A DNA stretch of 64,000 nucleotides from DAOUTW01 sp964523575 (GTDB taxonomy: Bacteria > Zixibacteria > MSB-5A5 > GN15 > JAAZOE01). The notes beneath the pieces were generated by a model that saw only the letters and a list, made by a program, of their open reading frames with translations, did not search any database and was not told the origin of the DNA. The position numbers and the translations under genes are program-made. Location of the stretch: positions 1 to 64,000 of the forward strand of contig CAZGAV010000006.1 in the NCBI GenBank assembly GCA_964523575.1, given 5' to 3'. How positions within the stretch are numbered: the stretch's first letter is position 1; every line of letters starts with the position of its first letter. This document shows, in pieces, positions 1 through 9,518 of the stretch.

Positions 1-2
1 TG

Positions 3-839
3 CTGGGTGCTATGATTGCCGCTGTACCGTTTGGGTGGTGGTATTACGGGGTCTTGCCGGAGGCGGTCAAAACCGCCATCATGCCCGGTTCAATTGCTTT
101 GACGGCATTACATGTCATGCTTTTCTGCGCCGCATTACTCTTTCTCCTGACGCTTCTGGGCTCAGTCGCCTTTCCGCGCCAGGCCGGGTATATTTCGGCC
201 ATGATTCTGCTTTTGCTTGGTCTGCTGTCCCTGGGTGGATTCGAATGGGCCCGTGAGGCGGCGCGCCGTCCTTATATTATTCATGATTTTTTGTACAGCA
301 ACAACTTGTTGGCCTCGCAAGCCGCCACCCTTCCGGCTGAACGGCCTTTGCCGTTGACATACACGACCGGTAACCGGGGTCATGATTTGTATCTGGCCGG
401 GTGCCGATCCTGCCATACCGTATCAGGTTATTTATCGCTGTCCGATAGACTGGCCGGTCTGGACCGGTCCTGGCTGATCAATATTATCCCTCGATTGCAG
501 TATTTCAGGCCGCCGATGCCGCCTTTCCCCGGGAATGACGACGATGCCCGGGAACTGGCCGATTTTTTGACGACCGTTGCCGCGCCCGATCCCCTGACTT
601 TACATCCGGATATGTCCGAATCCGATAAATCCGAAATTGTCTATAAAAGGCGATGTAGCGGATGTCATACGATGGACGAATATCGCCCCATCGGGCAGGC
701 ATTCGCCGGACTGGATTCGGCCGACGCCGATGACGCCATCATGATGCTTCCGGAATTTACCGACCAGATGCCGCCCTTTACCGGAACGGACGAAGAAAAA
801 CGGTTATTGATTATTTACCTGACGGGGGCCAGACCATGA
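3..839 (+). CDS. membrane-anchored dihaem c-type cytochrome, 5'-truncated by the window edge
   Basis: The reading frame is open to the left edge, so the true start probably lies outside; the first in-frame ATG is at 12. Counting from that ATG, two hydrophobic helices (about residues 28-52 and 58-76) are followed by an exported part with two haem-c motifs, CRSCH (C131, C134, H135) and CSGCH (C215, C218, H219). Each is followed by a Met-Pro-Pro-Phe motif that could supply the axial methionine, suggesting two tandem class I cytochrome c domains. The stop overlaps the next gene by 4 bp (ATGA), so the two are translationally coupled. The helix-then-cytochrome layout resembles cytochrome-c-fused quinol oxidoreductase subunits, with upstream helices missing here. 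That assignment is inference; the two haem sites are direct observation. Confidence 0.8.
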   Translation: MGAMIAAVPFGWWYYGVLPEAVKTAIMPGSIALTALHVMLFCAALLFLLTLLGSVAFPRQAGYISAMILLLLGLLSLGGFEWAREAARRPYIIHDFLYSNNLLASQAATLPAERPLPLTYTTGNRGHDLYLAGCRSCHTVSGYLSLSDRLAGLDRSWLINIIPRLQYFRPPMPPFPGNDDDARELADFLTTVAAPDPLTLHPDMSESDKSEIVYKRRCSGCHTMDEYRPIGQAFAGLDSADADDAIMMLPEFTDQMPPFTGTDEEKRLLIIYLTGARP

Positions 840-1933
840 GCGCCTTGATAATGACCCCGATAGCGGCGGTAGCCGGACCTTCGATGGCGATGCCCGGTCC
901 CTACTGGCTGTTCACGATCCTTCACTGGTTGACTTTTGCTCTTCATCTCACGGCCATGAATATTTTGTTCGGCGGCCTCTTGATTTTGCTGATTTTCAAG
1001 GCCAGTCCGGCCTTTGGGCGTCTTCTGCCGGCCTTCACCAAGATTTTTCCGACGGTCATGGCCGCGACTATCACGCTTGGCATTGCGCCTTTGTTGTTTG
1101 TTCAGGTCGTGTATGGGCGGTTTTTCTATTCAGCGACGATTATTTCTGGTTGGAACTGGTTGTTGATTATCCCGGTGGTGCTGGTCGTCTATTATTTACT
1201 CTATCTGGTGGCGATGAAGAAAAAACTGCCGGTTTCAACGCGGCTTATACTTCTCGGGCTGGCGGGCATCGGTTTTGTTTATATTTCATATACCCTGACT
1301 CTGGTTTCGGACCTGACGGAAAAACCCGACCTCCTGCCCGGACTGTACGCCATCTACGAAGGCGGCTTTACCTTTGTCCCCGATACCTGGGAAGTCCTTT
1401 CGCGTTGGTTGCATATCCTGGCCGGCGCTATGGCGGTGGGCGGGATGTTTATCCAGCTATTGGCGGTTTATCACCATGATTTCCACGGCGACCGCGAAAT
1501 CCAGAAATTCGGTTCGCGCGTTTTCATGCATGGAGTGATTCTGGCGACTCTTCTGGGTCTCGTCTATTTGTTCACCCTTGACAGCAAATTGATTCTGGCT
1601 TTCCTGAAATCGCCGGGACTTCATGCCGTGATCGGGGCTATCGTCCTGAATATCGTGGCGCTGATTCTGAATTTCCAGTCCGTGAAGGACGAACATCCGC
1701 AATTAAAAATCTGGACTTCGGTGGTCCTTGTCTTTGCCGGAATTTTCTGTATGGTTATCGCCCGACATTCCCTGCGCTTGATATACCTCGAAAGTCGTTT
1801 CGATCCGGCTCATCTGCCAATCAATCCGCAATGGTCGGTTTTCGCCATGTTCCTGATAACTTTTATCGCGGGACTGGCGATTCTGTATTGGATGATTCGA
1901 AAATATTTTCATCTCCCCCGGCAATCGGCCTGA
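836..1933 (+). CDS. polytopic membrane protein, probable partner of the upstream cytochrome
   Basis: A 365-residue protein with about nine predicted membrane helices (near residues 20-55, 70-100, 105-126, 134-157, 190-214, 228-248, 257-278, 289-315, 333-358). Several histidines sit in or next to helices: two in the first helix (motif HWLTFALHLTAMN), one in the fifth (WLHILAGA) followed by an HH pair, and others in helices 6 to 8. Such histidines could ligate haem b, which would make this a quinol-side subunit feeding the c-type cytochrome whose stop codon it overlaps. I do not recognise a named family with confidence; distant similarity to cytochrome bd-like subunits is possible. It ends 24 bp before a terminator belonging to the convergent thioredoxin gene. 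Confidence 0.6.
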   Translation: MSALIMTPIAAVAGPSMAMPGPYWLFTILHWLTFALHLTAMNILFGGLLILLIFKASPAFGRLLPAFTKIFPTVMAATITLGIAPLLFVQVVYGRFFYSATIISGWNWLLIIPVVLVVYYLLYLVAMKKKLPVSTRLILLGLAGIGFVYISYTLTLVSDLTEKPDLLPGLYAIYEGGFTFVPDTWEVLSRWLHILAGAMAVGGMFIQLLAVYHHDFHGDREIQKFGSRVFMHGVILATLLGLVYLFTLDSKLILAFLKSPGLHAVIGAIVLNIVALILNFQSVKDEHPQLKIWTSVVLVFAGIFCMVIARHSLRLIYLESRFDPAHLPINPQWSVFAMFLITFIAGLAILYWMIRKYFHLPRQSA

Positions 1934-1949
1934 TGCGATAATCGCCCCC

Positions 1950-1977
1950 AAAGAAAAACCGGCCCATAAGACCGGTT
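1950..1977 (-). terminator. intrinsic terminator of the minus-strand TlpA-like gene
   Basis: AACCGG at 1957-1962 pairs with CCGGTT at 1972-1977. Read on the minus strand the stem runs into a TTTTT tract (A run 1954-1958 on plus). It lies 26 bp past the stop of the minus-strand thioredoxin gene and between two convergent genes. Confidence 0.65.
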
Positions 1978-2002
1978 CTGAAATCTTGATTCCGTTGCAG
2001 AC

Positions 2003-2554
2003 CTAAGACTTAGGATTATCCGGGAACAGCTTTTCGAGTTCCTGGCGGAAGGCGGCTTCGGGCTGGGCGCCGACGAGACGGGCAGTTTCATGACCCTGGG
2101 CGTCAAAAAACAGCGTGACCGGAATGCTGGGGCCGAGTTTGAATTCATCCGAAACGGCCAGATCGCCGTAGAGCACGACCCAGGGGATATTATAACGGTC
2201 GACGAAAGGCGCCACCTGCTCTTTGGTCCGTTCATCGTCGAGTGAAATTCCGACAATTTCGAGCCCCTTGGGCTGGTATTCGTTATAGAGTTTGAGCATG
2301 GCCGGCATTTCGACCCGGCAGGGGCCGCACCAGGTCGCCCAAAAATTGATCATGAAAGGCTTGCCGAGAAAATCCGACCAGGAATATTTCTTGTCGTAAA
2401 CACTCCGGAGGACAAACCTTTCAGGGGTATCCTTCTGAGTTTCCAGCGTCGTGGCCGGCTTTTTCTGCGAATTATCGTTTCCGCCGCACCCGACATGGTA
2501 TGGCACCAGCGCAAGGATCATCAAAACCAATATGGAATAAATAAAAGTCTTCAT
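2003..2554 (-). CDS. TlpA/ResA-like thiol-disulfide oxidoreductase, probable lipoprotein
   Basis: 183 residues. An N-terminal hydrophobic signal ends in H-V-G-C23, a plausible though imperfect lipobox, so the protein is probably anchored to a membrane from the periplasmic side. The redoxin domain carries the WCGPC active site (C76, C79) in the context FWATWCGPCRVEMP, with a cis-proline segment SIPVTLFF later. Family members reduce apocytochrome c haem-binding cysteines or other exported disulfides. Its position next to a c-type cytochrome gene (convergent) and behind a second exported thioredoxin-fold gene fits a cytochrome maturation or redox-protection role, but that is inference. It is the last gene of a minus-strand run and is followed by an intrinsic terminator. 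Confidence 0.85.
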   Translation of the reverse strand: MKTFIYSILVLMILALVPYHVGCGGNDNSQKKPATTLETQKDTPERFVLRSVYDKKYSWSDFLGKPFMINFWATWCGPCRVEMPAMLKLYNEYQPKGLEIVGISLDDERTKEQVAPFVDRYNIPWVVLYGDLAVSDEFKLGPSIPVTLFFDAQGHETARLVGAQPEAAFRQELEKLFPDNPKS

Positions 2555-2604
2555 ATCATCCGTTTCTTATCGGCCACCTTCCATGGAAAATCCGTTCTCG
2601 GTCT

Positions 2605-3165
2605 TTATTTCTTCTTGCGCGCCTCGATAAAATCGCTGAAGCTGGTGGTCTTGTAGGTATCGTCCTTGAGATAATCGAGGATATCGCCCATGGAATCTTT
2701 ATCCCGATATCCCTTGACTGGCGCAATCGGTTCGGCCTCGGAAGTCAGGAACCAATAGGTCGGGTAACTGGTGACTTTGTATTCCCGCGCCAAAGCCCGT
2801 TCCGAAGTAATCCAGCCATCAATATTGAGCGAATCTCGGGAATCGCCGTCAACACTGACCGCGATATAATTATCATCCATCTTTTTGATAATATCCGGCT
2901 CGACGAAGGTGGTGGCGTGCATTTTCTTGCACCATCCGCACCATTTAGCGGTAAACTCGACAAAAACTTTTTTGCCTTGTTTCTTGGCCAGATCAAGACC
3001 TTCGTCGTATTTATGCCATTTTATTTCAGTCGGAACGGCAGGCGCTTTCTGGACCGAACTGTTTTCGTCCTTCTTTTCATTTTTGGAGGGCGATGAATCC
3101 GACCAGCCCATGCCGAACAGGAGAAAAATGGAAAGGATCACCAGCGAGCCAAAGCGTGTTCTCAT
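2605..3165 (-). CDS. exported thioredoxin-fold protein (thioredoxin_7 type)
   Basis: 186 residues with a cleavable-type N-terminal signal (hydrophobic residues 7-20, no lipobox cysteine) and a low-complexity charged linker. The thioredoxin-like domain has active site WCGWC (C76, C79) in the context FTAKWCGWCKKMHATTF and a cis-proline segment TSYPTYW. The Cys-Gly-Trp-Cys variant and the following Lys-Lys-Met are typical of the DsbD-C-terminal/thioredoxin_7 group, which handles exported disulfides. It is 50 bp upstream of the TlpA-like gene and in the same direction, so the pair is probably one transcript. Substrate unknown. The charged C-terminus (EARKKK) has no obvious role. Confidence 0.8.
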   Translation of the reverse strand: MRTRFGSLVILSIFLLFGMGWSDSSPSKNEKKDENSSVQKAPAVPTEIKWHKYDEGLDLAKKQGKKVFVEFTAKWCGWCKKMHATTFVEPDIIKKMDDNYIAVSVDGDSRDSLNIDGWITSERALAREYKVTSYPTYWFLTSEAEPIAPVKGYRDKDSMGDILDYLKDDTYKTTSFSDFIEARKKK

Positions 3166-3272
3166 ATCACTCCAGTCACAAATGCCGACTTAGTGTATCG
3201 TCTATTTAAGTGTTTATATGTATCAAAACGTTAATAGTTTACGAAAAAATCGCGAAAAATCAAGCCTTTTCA

Positions 3273-6200
3273 TCAGGAACCGTTGCCCGCCGGGGCCAGG
3301 TAAACACGCGATTCGCCGAGCATTTCCTTGAGCGAATCGATCACCTGACTGTCGAGCCGAACCCGCAAATGCTTTGGTCGGATCTGTATTTCTTCGCCGT
3401 TGTTCCGGGCCAAAACGATTATTTCCTTATCTCCCCGGTTGGCCTCCAGCACGTTCCACCATTCTGAAATCCGGCCATAATCGGCCTTGTTGACATTCAA
3501 CACCAGCCGGCAGTTGACATATTCACTGAGTCGATCCAAAGGCAGGAGATTGGAGGCGATCAACTTGGCGGCCTGGCCTTCGCGGGTGGAAACCCGCCCC
3601 GAGGCCATGATTATGCCATCGACTCTCAAAAAACTCTTCGCCTTTTCATAACAGTCCGAAAAGACGATAAGTTCCAGGCTCCCGGCGAAGTCCTCGATGG
3701 TCACGAAGGCCATCTGGTTGCCCCGTTTATCGAGCATGATTTTTATTGCCTGGATAATGCCGCCGACGCGGACCTCTCGTCCATCATCGATCGATTCGAT
3801 TTTCCCGGTCGAAATTCCCGCGAATTGCTTCAGTTCCCGGCGATAACGGGCCAGCGGATGGCCGGAGACGTAGAAGCCAAGCATCTCCTTTTCGTTGTTG
3901 AGCTTGACGGACACCGCCCAGTCCTCGACGGCCGGTAATTCCGGCGCCTTGCGGGTCATATCTTCGGTGCCGCCTCCGAACATATCGACGGTGTGGGAGG
4001 TCTCCTGAATGGTATGACCGAAAGCTATCATCGACTCCAGAACCTCATTCATGGCCCGCCGATTAGGGTGAACCGAGTCGAACGCTCCGGCGGCTATCAT
4101 CGATTCCAGAGCCCGTTTATTTAGGGCATGTAAATCGACCCGGGAAACGAAATCGGCCAGCGATTCGAATCGCCCGCCTTCCTCGCGGGCCTTGATAATG
4201 TGACCGACCGGTCCGGAACCGACGTTTTTGATGGCCATGAGNNNNNNNNNNNNNNNNNNNNNNNNNNNNNNNNNNNNNNNNNNNNNNNNNNNNNNNNNNN
4301 NNNNNNNNNNNNNNNNNNNNNNNNNNNNNNNNNNNNNNNNNTCGAAAATCCTTTCGGCCACTTTCTGTCCGACTTTATTCTTGACCGCTCCTTCGACAAA
4401 TTTTTGTTTCTGGGCGCGCATGATTTCCGGGTTCTTCTTCCCCATCGCCTTGCGCAGGAGATCGGCCTGCCCGAGGCTGTAACCGCTCATCTTGTTGGCA
4501 ATTTTGAGGACCTGTTCCTGAAACACGATGACACCATAAGTATCTTCCAGAATTTTTTCAAGTATGGGGTGGTCATAGCTGACCTTTTCCCGGCCGTGCT
4601 TGCGATTGATGTAGATATCGATCATGCCCGAATCGAGCGGACCCGGACGATAAAGCGCGTTCATGGCTACCAGATCGGTCAGGACGGTTGGCTTTAGCTT
4701 GCAGAGATAATCGCGCATCCCGCCCGATTCAAACTGGAAAATGCCGATAGTTCTTCCGGCGCCGAATAATTTATAAACCGCCTCTTCTTCGAGATCGATT
4801 TTTTCCAGATCGACCTTAACGCCGCGGTCGGCCTCGATCATTTTTACGGCATCATCGAGAACGGTCAGGGTCCGCAGGCCGAGAAAATCCATTTTGAGCA
4901 GGCCGACTTGTTCGACGCATTTCATATCGTACTGCGTCGTTTTTTCGCCTTTGGGCCCTTTGAAAAGAGGCACGTAGTCGGTCAGGTCAGCGGGGGCGAT
5001 GACAACTCCGGCCGCATGGGTCGAAGCGTGCCGGGTCAATCCCTCGAGGGTCCGTGACAATTGTATCAATTTTGCGACGCGCACATCGGATTCGATCAAC
5101 TGTTTCAGGTCGGGAACCTGCTTGATCGCCTTGGTCAGTGTCATATCGGGTGCGGCGGGAATCAATTTGGCGATCCGGTCAACCTCGGAATACGGCATGG
5201 CCAGAACCCGGCCGACGTCACGCACGACCCCGCGCGCCGCCATCGTTCCGAATGTGATGATCTGGGTCACGTTTGGTTCGGTGTATTTCTTGATGACGTA
5301 GTCGATGATCTGATCCCGTTTCCGGTCGCCGAAATCGATATCGATATCCGGCATAGAGATCCGTTCGGGATTGAGAAAACGTTCGAACAGGAGTTCATAC
5401 TTGATGGGATCGACGGTGGTAATGCCGAGGCTGTAGGACACCAGCGATCCGGCCGCCGAACCTCGTCCGGGGCCGACGGGGATATCGTTGTCGCGTGCGT
5501 AGTCGATAAAATCCTTGGTAATAAGAAAATAACCAGCCCAGCCCATATGCTTGATGACACTCAGTTCATAACTGAGGCGTTCCTCGAGTTCCAGCGTGAT
5601 TTCCGGGTAGAGCTTTTTCAGACCTTCCCGGCTCAGGTCCTCGAGATACTGGTCCGGCGTCTTGTCTTCGACCGGGATAGGAAAAGCCGGCAATAAAAAC
5701 TCGCCGAGCTTGATTTCGAGGTTGCACCGTTCGGCGATTTTGATGGTATTTTCAATCGCCTCGGGATAATCGGCGAAAACTTCCTGCATTTCTTCGGGGG
5801 ACTTGAAATATATCTGGTCGGTATTATATTTCATCCGGTCGGTGTCGGTGACCAGCTTCCCGGTCTGGATGCAAAGCAAGGCGTCATGAGCTTCGTAATC
5901 TTCGCGCTTCAGATAATGGCAATCGTTGGTACAGACCAACGGAATATCGAATCTTTTCGCCAAATCGACTAATTGCGGGATCAGTTTCAGCTCGGTCGGC
6001 AGGTTATGATTCTGTATTTCGATGTAAAAATCATCCTGGCCGAAAAGCTGTGAATAAAACCGCGCGGATTCTTCGGCCTTTTCGACTTCACCCCGCGACA
6101 GACGATAAGGGATTTCCCCTTTCTGGCAGGCCGACAGAGCGATTAAGCCTTCATGATGCTCGGACAAAACCTCGCGGTCAATACGAGGCCGATGGTAAAA

Positions 6201-6551
6201 GCCGTCGAGATAGGCGGTTGAGGCCAATTTCATCAGGTTTTTGTAGCCGATCTGGTTTTTGACCAGCAAAACCAGATGAAAACCGCCGTCTGGATATCCC
6301 TCGATACGGAAATGATCGGTCCGCGATTTACCGGCCACATAGGCTTCCATGCCAATTATAGGCTTGATCCCGGCGCCGCTGACTTTCCTGTAAAACTCGA
6401 TGGCGCCGAACATGTTACCGTGATCGGTAATGGCCAGCGCAGGCATATTCATGGTCCGGGCGGCCGCTACCAAATCATCGATTCGGCTGGCGCCGTCAAG
6501 CAGGGAATACTGCGTGTGGTTGTGAAGATGTACAAATTCGCTGTGTCTCAT
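3273..6551 (-). CDS. dnaE: DNA polymerase III alpha subunit, with a scaffold gap inside
   Basis: Replicative polymerase. The N-terminal PHP domain starts with HLHNHTQYSLLDG and continues to about residue 210. The polymerase core shows PGRGSAAGSLVSYSLGIT (361 onwards) and the catalytic acidic triplet PDIDIDFGD, with D402 and D404 matching the two metal-binding aspartates of E. coli DnaE. Near the C-terminus an OB-fold segment (VRVGGIIQAIK...FVTIEDFAGSLEL) is visible. A run of 100 N splits the fingers/tail region after KVAERIF. The conserved stretch normally between that motif and AIKNVG is roughly 85-95 residues, whereas the gap codes for only 34, so the real protein should be about 1140-1150 residues, normal for DnaE1. 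The start at 6551 is supported by PHP alignment. Confidence 0.97.
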   Translation of the reverse strand: MRHSEFVHLHNHTQYSLLDGASRIDDLVAAARTMNMPALAITDHGNMFGAIEFYRKVSGAGIKPIIGMEAYVAGKSRTDHFRIEGYPDGGFHLVLLVKNQIGYKNLMKLASTAYLDGFYHRPRIDREVLSEHHEGLIALSACQKGEIPYRLSRGEVEKAEESARFYSQLFGQDDFYIEIQNHNLPTELKLIPQLVDLAKRFDIPLVCTNDCHYLKREDYEAHDALLCIQTGKLVTDTDRMKYNTDQIYFKSPEEMQEVFADYPEAIENTIKIAERCNLEIKLGEFLLPAFPIPVEDKTPDQYLEDLSREGLKKLYPEITLELEERLSYELSVIKHMGWAGYFLITKDFIDYARDNDIPVGPGRGSAAGSLVSYSLGITTVDPIKYELLFERFLNPERISMPDIDIDFGDRKRDQIIDYVIKKYTEPNVTQIITFGTMAARGVVRDVGRVLAMPYSEVDRIAKLIPAAPDMTLTKAIKQVPDLKQLIESDVRVAKLIQLSRTLEGLTRHASTHAAGVVIAPADLTDYVPLFKGPKGEKTTQYDMKCVEQVGLLKMDFLGLRTLTVLDDAVKMIEADRGVKVDLEKIDLEEEAVYKLFGAGRTIGIFQFESGGMRDYLCKLKPTVLTDLVAMNALYRPGPLDSGMIDIYINRKHGREKVSYDHPILEKILEDTYGVIVFQEQVLKIANKMSGYSLGQADLLRKAMGKKNPEIMRAQKQKFVEGAVKNKVGQKVAERIFXXXXXXXXXXXXXXXXXXXXXXXXXXXXXXXXXXLMAIKNVGSGPVGHIIKAREEGGRFESLADFVSRVDLHALNKRALESMIAAGAFDSVHPNRRAMNEVLESMIAFGHTIQETSHTVDMFGGGTEDMTRKAPELPAVEDWAVSVKLNNEKEMLGFYVSGHPLARYRRELKQFAGISTGKIESIDDGREVRVGGIIQAIKIMLDKRGNQMAFVTIEDFAGSLELIVFSDCYEKAKSFLRVDGIIMASGRVSTREGQAAKLIASNLLPLDRLSEYVNCRLVLNVNKADYGRISEWWNVLEANRGDKEIIVLARNNGEEIQIRPKHLRVRLDSQVIDSLKEMLGESRVYLAPAGNGS
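4242..4341. other. assembly gap, 100 N
   Basis: Exactly 100 undetermined bases, the conventional placeholder for a gap of unknown size. It falls in dnaE. Comparison with the family suggests that about 260-290 bases are missing here, including the conserved GYGFNKSHSAAYA-type motif. Confidence 0.98.
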
Positions 6552-6634
6552 GTGTAATCTCTATCCTTGATGTCCAACCATCATGGTATGCTAAAAAAGC
6601 CCCCGGTCAAGCATTAAATTGGTCGGCCACCGTT

Positions 6635-8887
6635 TTAGCCGATTCTGGTCGTTTTGGTGTCGCGACTGAGGATAATATGGTCGGGATCGAAGCGGACATT
6701 TTTGATTTTTTCTGGGAAAGGTCCCAGAATATGTTCCTTTTGGTGACCGACACCGTCAATCCTGAACAGTCTTTTCGTTCCGTTCTCAAATTCTACTTCC
6801 ACCGGGTAAGGCGTTTCAAAATCGGCCTCGACCCCGGAAACCTCGATATTTATTTCTAACATCGGCCGGCCTTTGGTGTCTGGTCGAATGGCATAGTGGC
6901 AGTCGAATTCGGGGACCTTCCAATCGAACAGCCATTGTTTGAAAAACCCTGCGGCCCGCCGGTCGCCGATATAATTATCGGCGACGCGAATAAAGTCCAT
7001 GGTCGTTGCCTGCCGGGCATAATAAGTACGCCGGAATTCAGCCAGCATATTGCTGAAAAAGTCGGTGCGATACTCGGGGCCGTCGATTTCGAAACGCAAC
7101 ATCTCCAGCATATAGGCCGCCTTGAAATAAACCAGCGCGATATAATCGCCGGGAGAAAACGAAAAGAGCAACCGCGACCCCATCAGGATCGGGCCAGCAC
7201 GGTAACCCCGGGAATAAAAGCCGCCGATTTTTCCCTCTTCGAGCACCTGCCGCCGCCAGTGGGCGGTCAATTCCCGATACTCAGTGGTGTCATGTTTGGC
7301 ATTCAGCAGGTACAAGGCGGCCGACATTTCGGCCAATCCCTCCGAGAGCCAGATGTCTTTGAAAGTCTTGGGGATGACCGTATGCCCCCACCATTGATGG
7401 GCCATTTCATGGGAACGGAAACGAGCCTGATTGCGATTGGTTTCGAATGAAAATCCGGCCAGATGGATCAATCCTGGACTGCTTTGCCCGGTAGATAAAG
7501 GCTGATCCACGATCTCCAGAGAATGTGTCAGCGGCGGGCCGAACCAGTCATAGAAGGATCGGAAGGAACCGGTCAAATCGTCCATCACGGTTTGAGGAAA
7601 GGCCCGATTAAAAATCCCCTGATTGTTTTGACGGCGGATGAACATCGTTATTGGTATGTCCCTGACCACCTCGCTGAGGGTGTCATACAGACCGGAGGCG
7701 AAACTGACATACGATATGTCTCCCGATTTGTAAGTCACGGTCCGCCGGTCGCCAACCACCGTATCCTTAACTTTATCGCCGACTGATAATAGGGTTAAAT
7801 CCTTGTGCAGAGTGTATTGGACGGTGAACGAGCCCAAGCTGCGCTGTTGTAAATGCGGAAACCAGCGCGTGATATTGATCGGGAAATCGACGCCGGCATA
7901 ACGGGTATTCAGGAATTTGCCCTGATAATAAACGGTCACATTATCCGGCCTATCGATCACTTCCGGCCTTGGCCCCAGGTAAAAATTGGCTCGTTCTTTA
8001 TCCTTTATATACGGCAACTTAGCACCCACGGCATCAAATACGGAGTCAACGGTGAACAGATTGGGCAGGCTGAATCGGACGCCCCGTGTATCGGTCCCCG
8101 GGGCGAAATAAATCTCACATTCGGCGTCGAACTTCCCCGATTCTTCGAGGTCGATGGCAATGACTGTGGAATCGATTTCAATCGGGGACAATTTCAAAAT
8201 CGGGCTGAGATCGAAATCCGCCAGCAGATACGGTCGCCCGACCTGTTTTTCATTATAGTACAGACTGAGCTGTTCGCTGACTTCGGGCGACAAAGACGCG
8301 ACGACCTGATTGCCGTTGGCCAGTTCCATACTCACCCAGAGAGGCGGCATAGGTTCGCGTTCCTGAGGCCAGAGACCGAGTTCGCCGGACAGGTCGATCC
8401 AGAAATAGCGATCGGGGGCGCTGACCATGAACTGCAATTTCTGCCATGCCGGTCTTCGTATTTTGGCATCGCGCCATCGGGCCGAATCGAGCATCAGGTA
8501 TCGGTCGAAATCTCGGCCGCAGATATAGGCTGAAACGAATTCGACGCCCGCCTCACCCCCGAACTGACGCGACCAGTTGATTCCCAGGTTCAGAGTATCA
8601 ATGATATCCATGCGGCCGCCGCCAAGGAAGAAATAATCATATCCTCCGCCGGGCCGGCGATAGAGAGTGCCATTATTGAAAGTGATCCTGACTTTGCTGC
8701 CATAATCGATGAAGTCGCCATTCATTTCGTAACCCTGGGCCCCGGACCCGAATTTGCCCTTTATTTCAGGAAACGGCGAGGGCGGTTCATCGGCATGAGC
8801 CTTCAGGACGTCGGTCATCGGAATAAAAATCGATAAGGCGAGAATCAATCCGGCGATTATCGGCAATTTTGATTCACATAAACTCAT
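6635..8887 (-). CDS. exported M1-family (gluzincin) metallopeptidase
   Basis: 750 residues. An N-terminal signal (hydrophobic residues 8-30, Ala-His-Ala before Asp-Glu) marks it as exported. The zinc site is complete: HEMAH (H493, E494, H497) in the context RSHEMAHQWWGH, with the third ligand E516 in WLSEGLAEM, 19 residues after the second histidine, as in aminopeptidase N relatives. The long N-terminal part resembles a beta-rich M1 N-domain. There is no dockerin or sorting tail, unlike the other M1 gene at 15463-17700. Only 7 bp separate it from the upstream LysE-type exporter, so the two form an operon, which loosely links peptide breakdown with amino-acid export. GAGGT lies 5 bp before the chosen ATG. 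Substrate unknown. Confidence 0.88.
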   Translation of the reverse strand: MSLCESKLPIIAGLILALSIFIPMTDVLKAHADEPPSPFPEIKGKFGSGAQGYEMNGDFIDYGSKVRITFNNGTLYRRPGGGYDYFFLGGGRMDIIDTLNLGINWSRQFGGEAGVEFVSAYICGRDFDRYLMLDSARWRDAKIRRPAWQKLQFMVSAPDRYFWIDLSGELGLWPQEREPMPPLWVSMELANGNQVVASLSPEVSEQLSLYYNEKQVGRPYLLADFDLSPILKLSPIEIDSTVIAIDLEESGKFDAECEIYFAPGTDTRGVRFSLPNLFTVDSVFDAVGAKLPYIKDKERANFYLGPRPEVIDRPDNVTVYYQGKFLNTRYAGVDFPINITRWFPHLQQRSLGSFTVQYTLHKDLTLLSVGDKVKDTVVGDRRTVTYKSGDISYVSFASGLYDTLSEVVRDIPITMFIRRQNNQGIFNRAFPQTVMDDLTGSFRSFYDWFGPPLTHSLEIVDQPLSTGQSSPGLIHLAGFSFETNRNQARFRSHEMAHQWWGHTVIPKTFKDIWLSEGLAEMSAALYLLNAKHDTTEYRELTAHWRRQVLEEGKIGGFYSRGYRAGPILMGSRLLFSFSPGDYIALVYFKAAYMLEMLRFEIDGPEYRTDFFSNMLAEFRRTYYARQATTMDFIRVADNYIGDRRAAGFFKQWLFDWKVPEFDCHYAIRPDTKGRPMLEINIEVSGVEADFETPYPVEVEFENGTKRLFRIDGVGHQKEHILGPFPEKIKNVRFDPDHIILSRDTKTTRIG

Positions 8888-8894
8888 CTATACC

Positions 8895-9518
8895 TCAAAG
8901 CGCTTCGACCATGAATCTGAATCCGATAAAGAGCAGAAACAGGGCGCAGATGGTCAGTAAAATATAAAACGGTTTTCCCGTCAGCAATTTCTTCCCGCCA
9001 GCGATCATGGATGATACAAAGGAGTACCAGACCAGATCCGACATTATATGTCCAAAATAAAAGACGACCGGCCCGATCCAGCCGTGCACCAGAGAATCGG
9101 ATAGAAACGCCGAACCGACCGTGGCCCACCAGAAAAACCAGTAGGGGTTGGACAATGAGGCGGTAATCCCCTTGCCGACCAGCAGGCCGGAGCCCGTTCC
9201 CGGTTGATCGGGATCGAATTTGATTTTGCCGCGCATGATATCGTAGAGCATGGCCGAGCCCATGAAGACCAGGGCGACGCCTCCGAGAAGTCCGATTATA
9301 GTCATGGCGGTTTCTGAAGCCAGCAAAGCCGAGAGACCGAGAGCGAGGGCCAGAACCACCGCCAGCTCGGCAATGGCATGGCCGACGATGAGAATGGGCC
9401 CGGTCCAGAAGCCGCGCCTGGTCGCCTCGGCGATATTGACCGTCAGCAAAGGCCCGGGCATCAAAGCTCCGGATAAACCGACCCAGAAGGACGAAATGAA
9501 AAGCAGGAGCAACGGCAT
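8895..9518 (-). CDS. LysE/RhtB-family amino-acid exporter
   Basis: About 207 residues from ATG 9518; a TTG at 9545 would add nine. The family hallmark appears at the N-terminus: a first helix ending in GLSGALMPGPLL, followed by a Gly-rich second helix (GPILIVGHAIAE), with about six membrane segments in total. LysE-family proteins export basic or neutral amino acids or related small solutes across the cytoplasmic membrane by proton exchange; the substrate cannot be read from sequence. It directly precedes the M1 peptidase gene (7 bp spacing), which fits disposal of excess amino acids from peptide degradation. No clear Shine-Dalgarno sequence precedes either start, so the exact N-terminus is uncertain. 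Confidence 0.82.
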   Translation of the reverse strand: MPLLLLFISSFWVGLSGALMPGPLLTVNIAEATRRGFWTGPILIVGHAIAELAVVLALALGLSALLASETAMTIIGLLGGVALVFMGSAMLYDIMRGKIKFDPDQPGTGSGLLVGKGITASLSNPYWFFWWATVGSAFLSDSLVHGWIGPVVFYFGHIMSDLVWYSFVSSMIAGGKKLLTGKPFYILLTICALFLLFIGFRFMVEAL

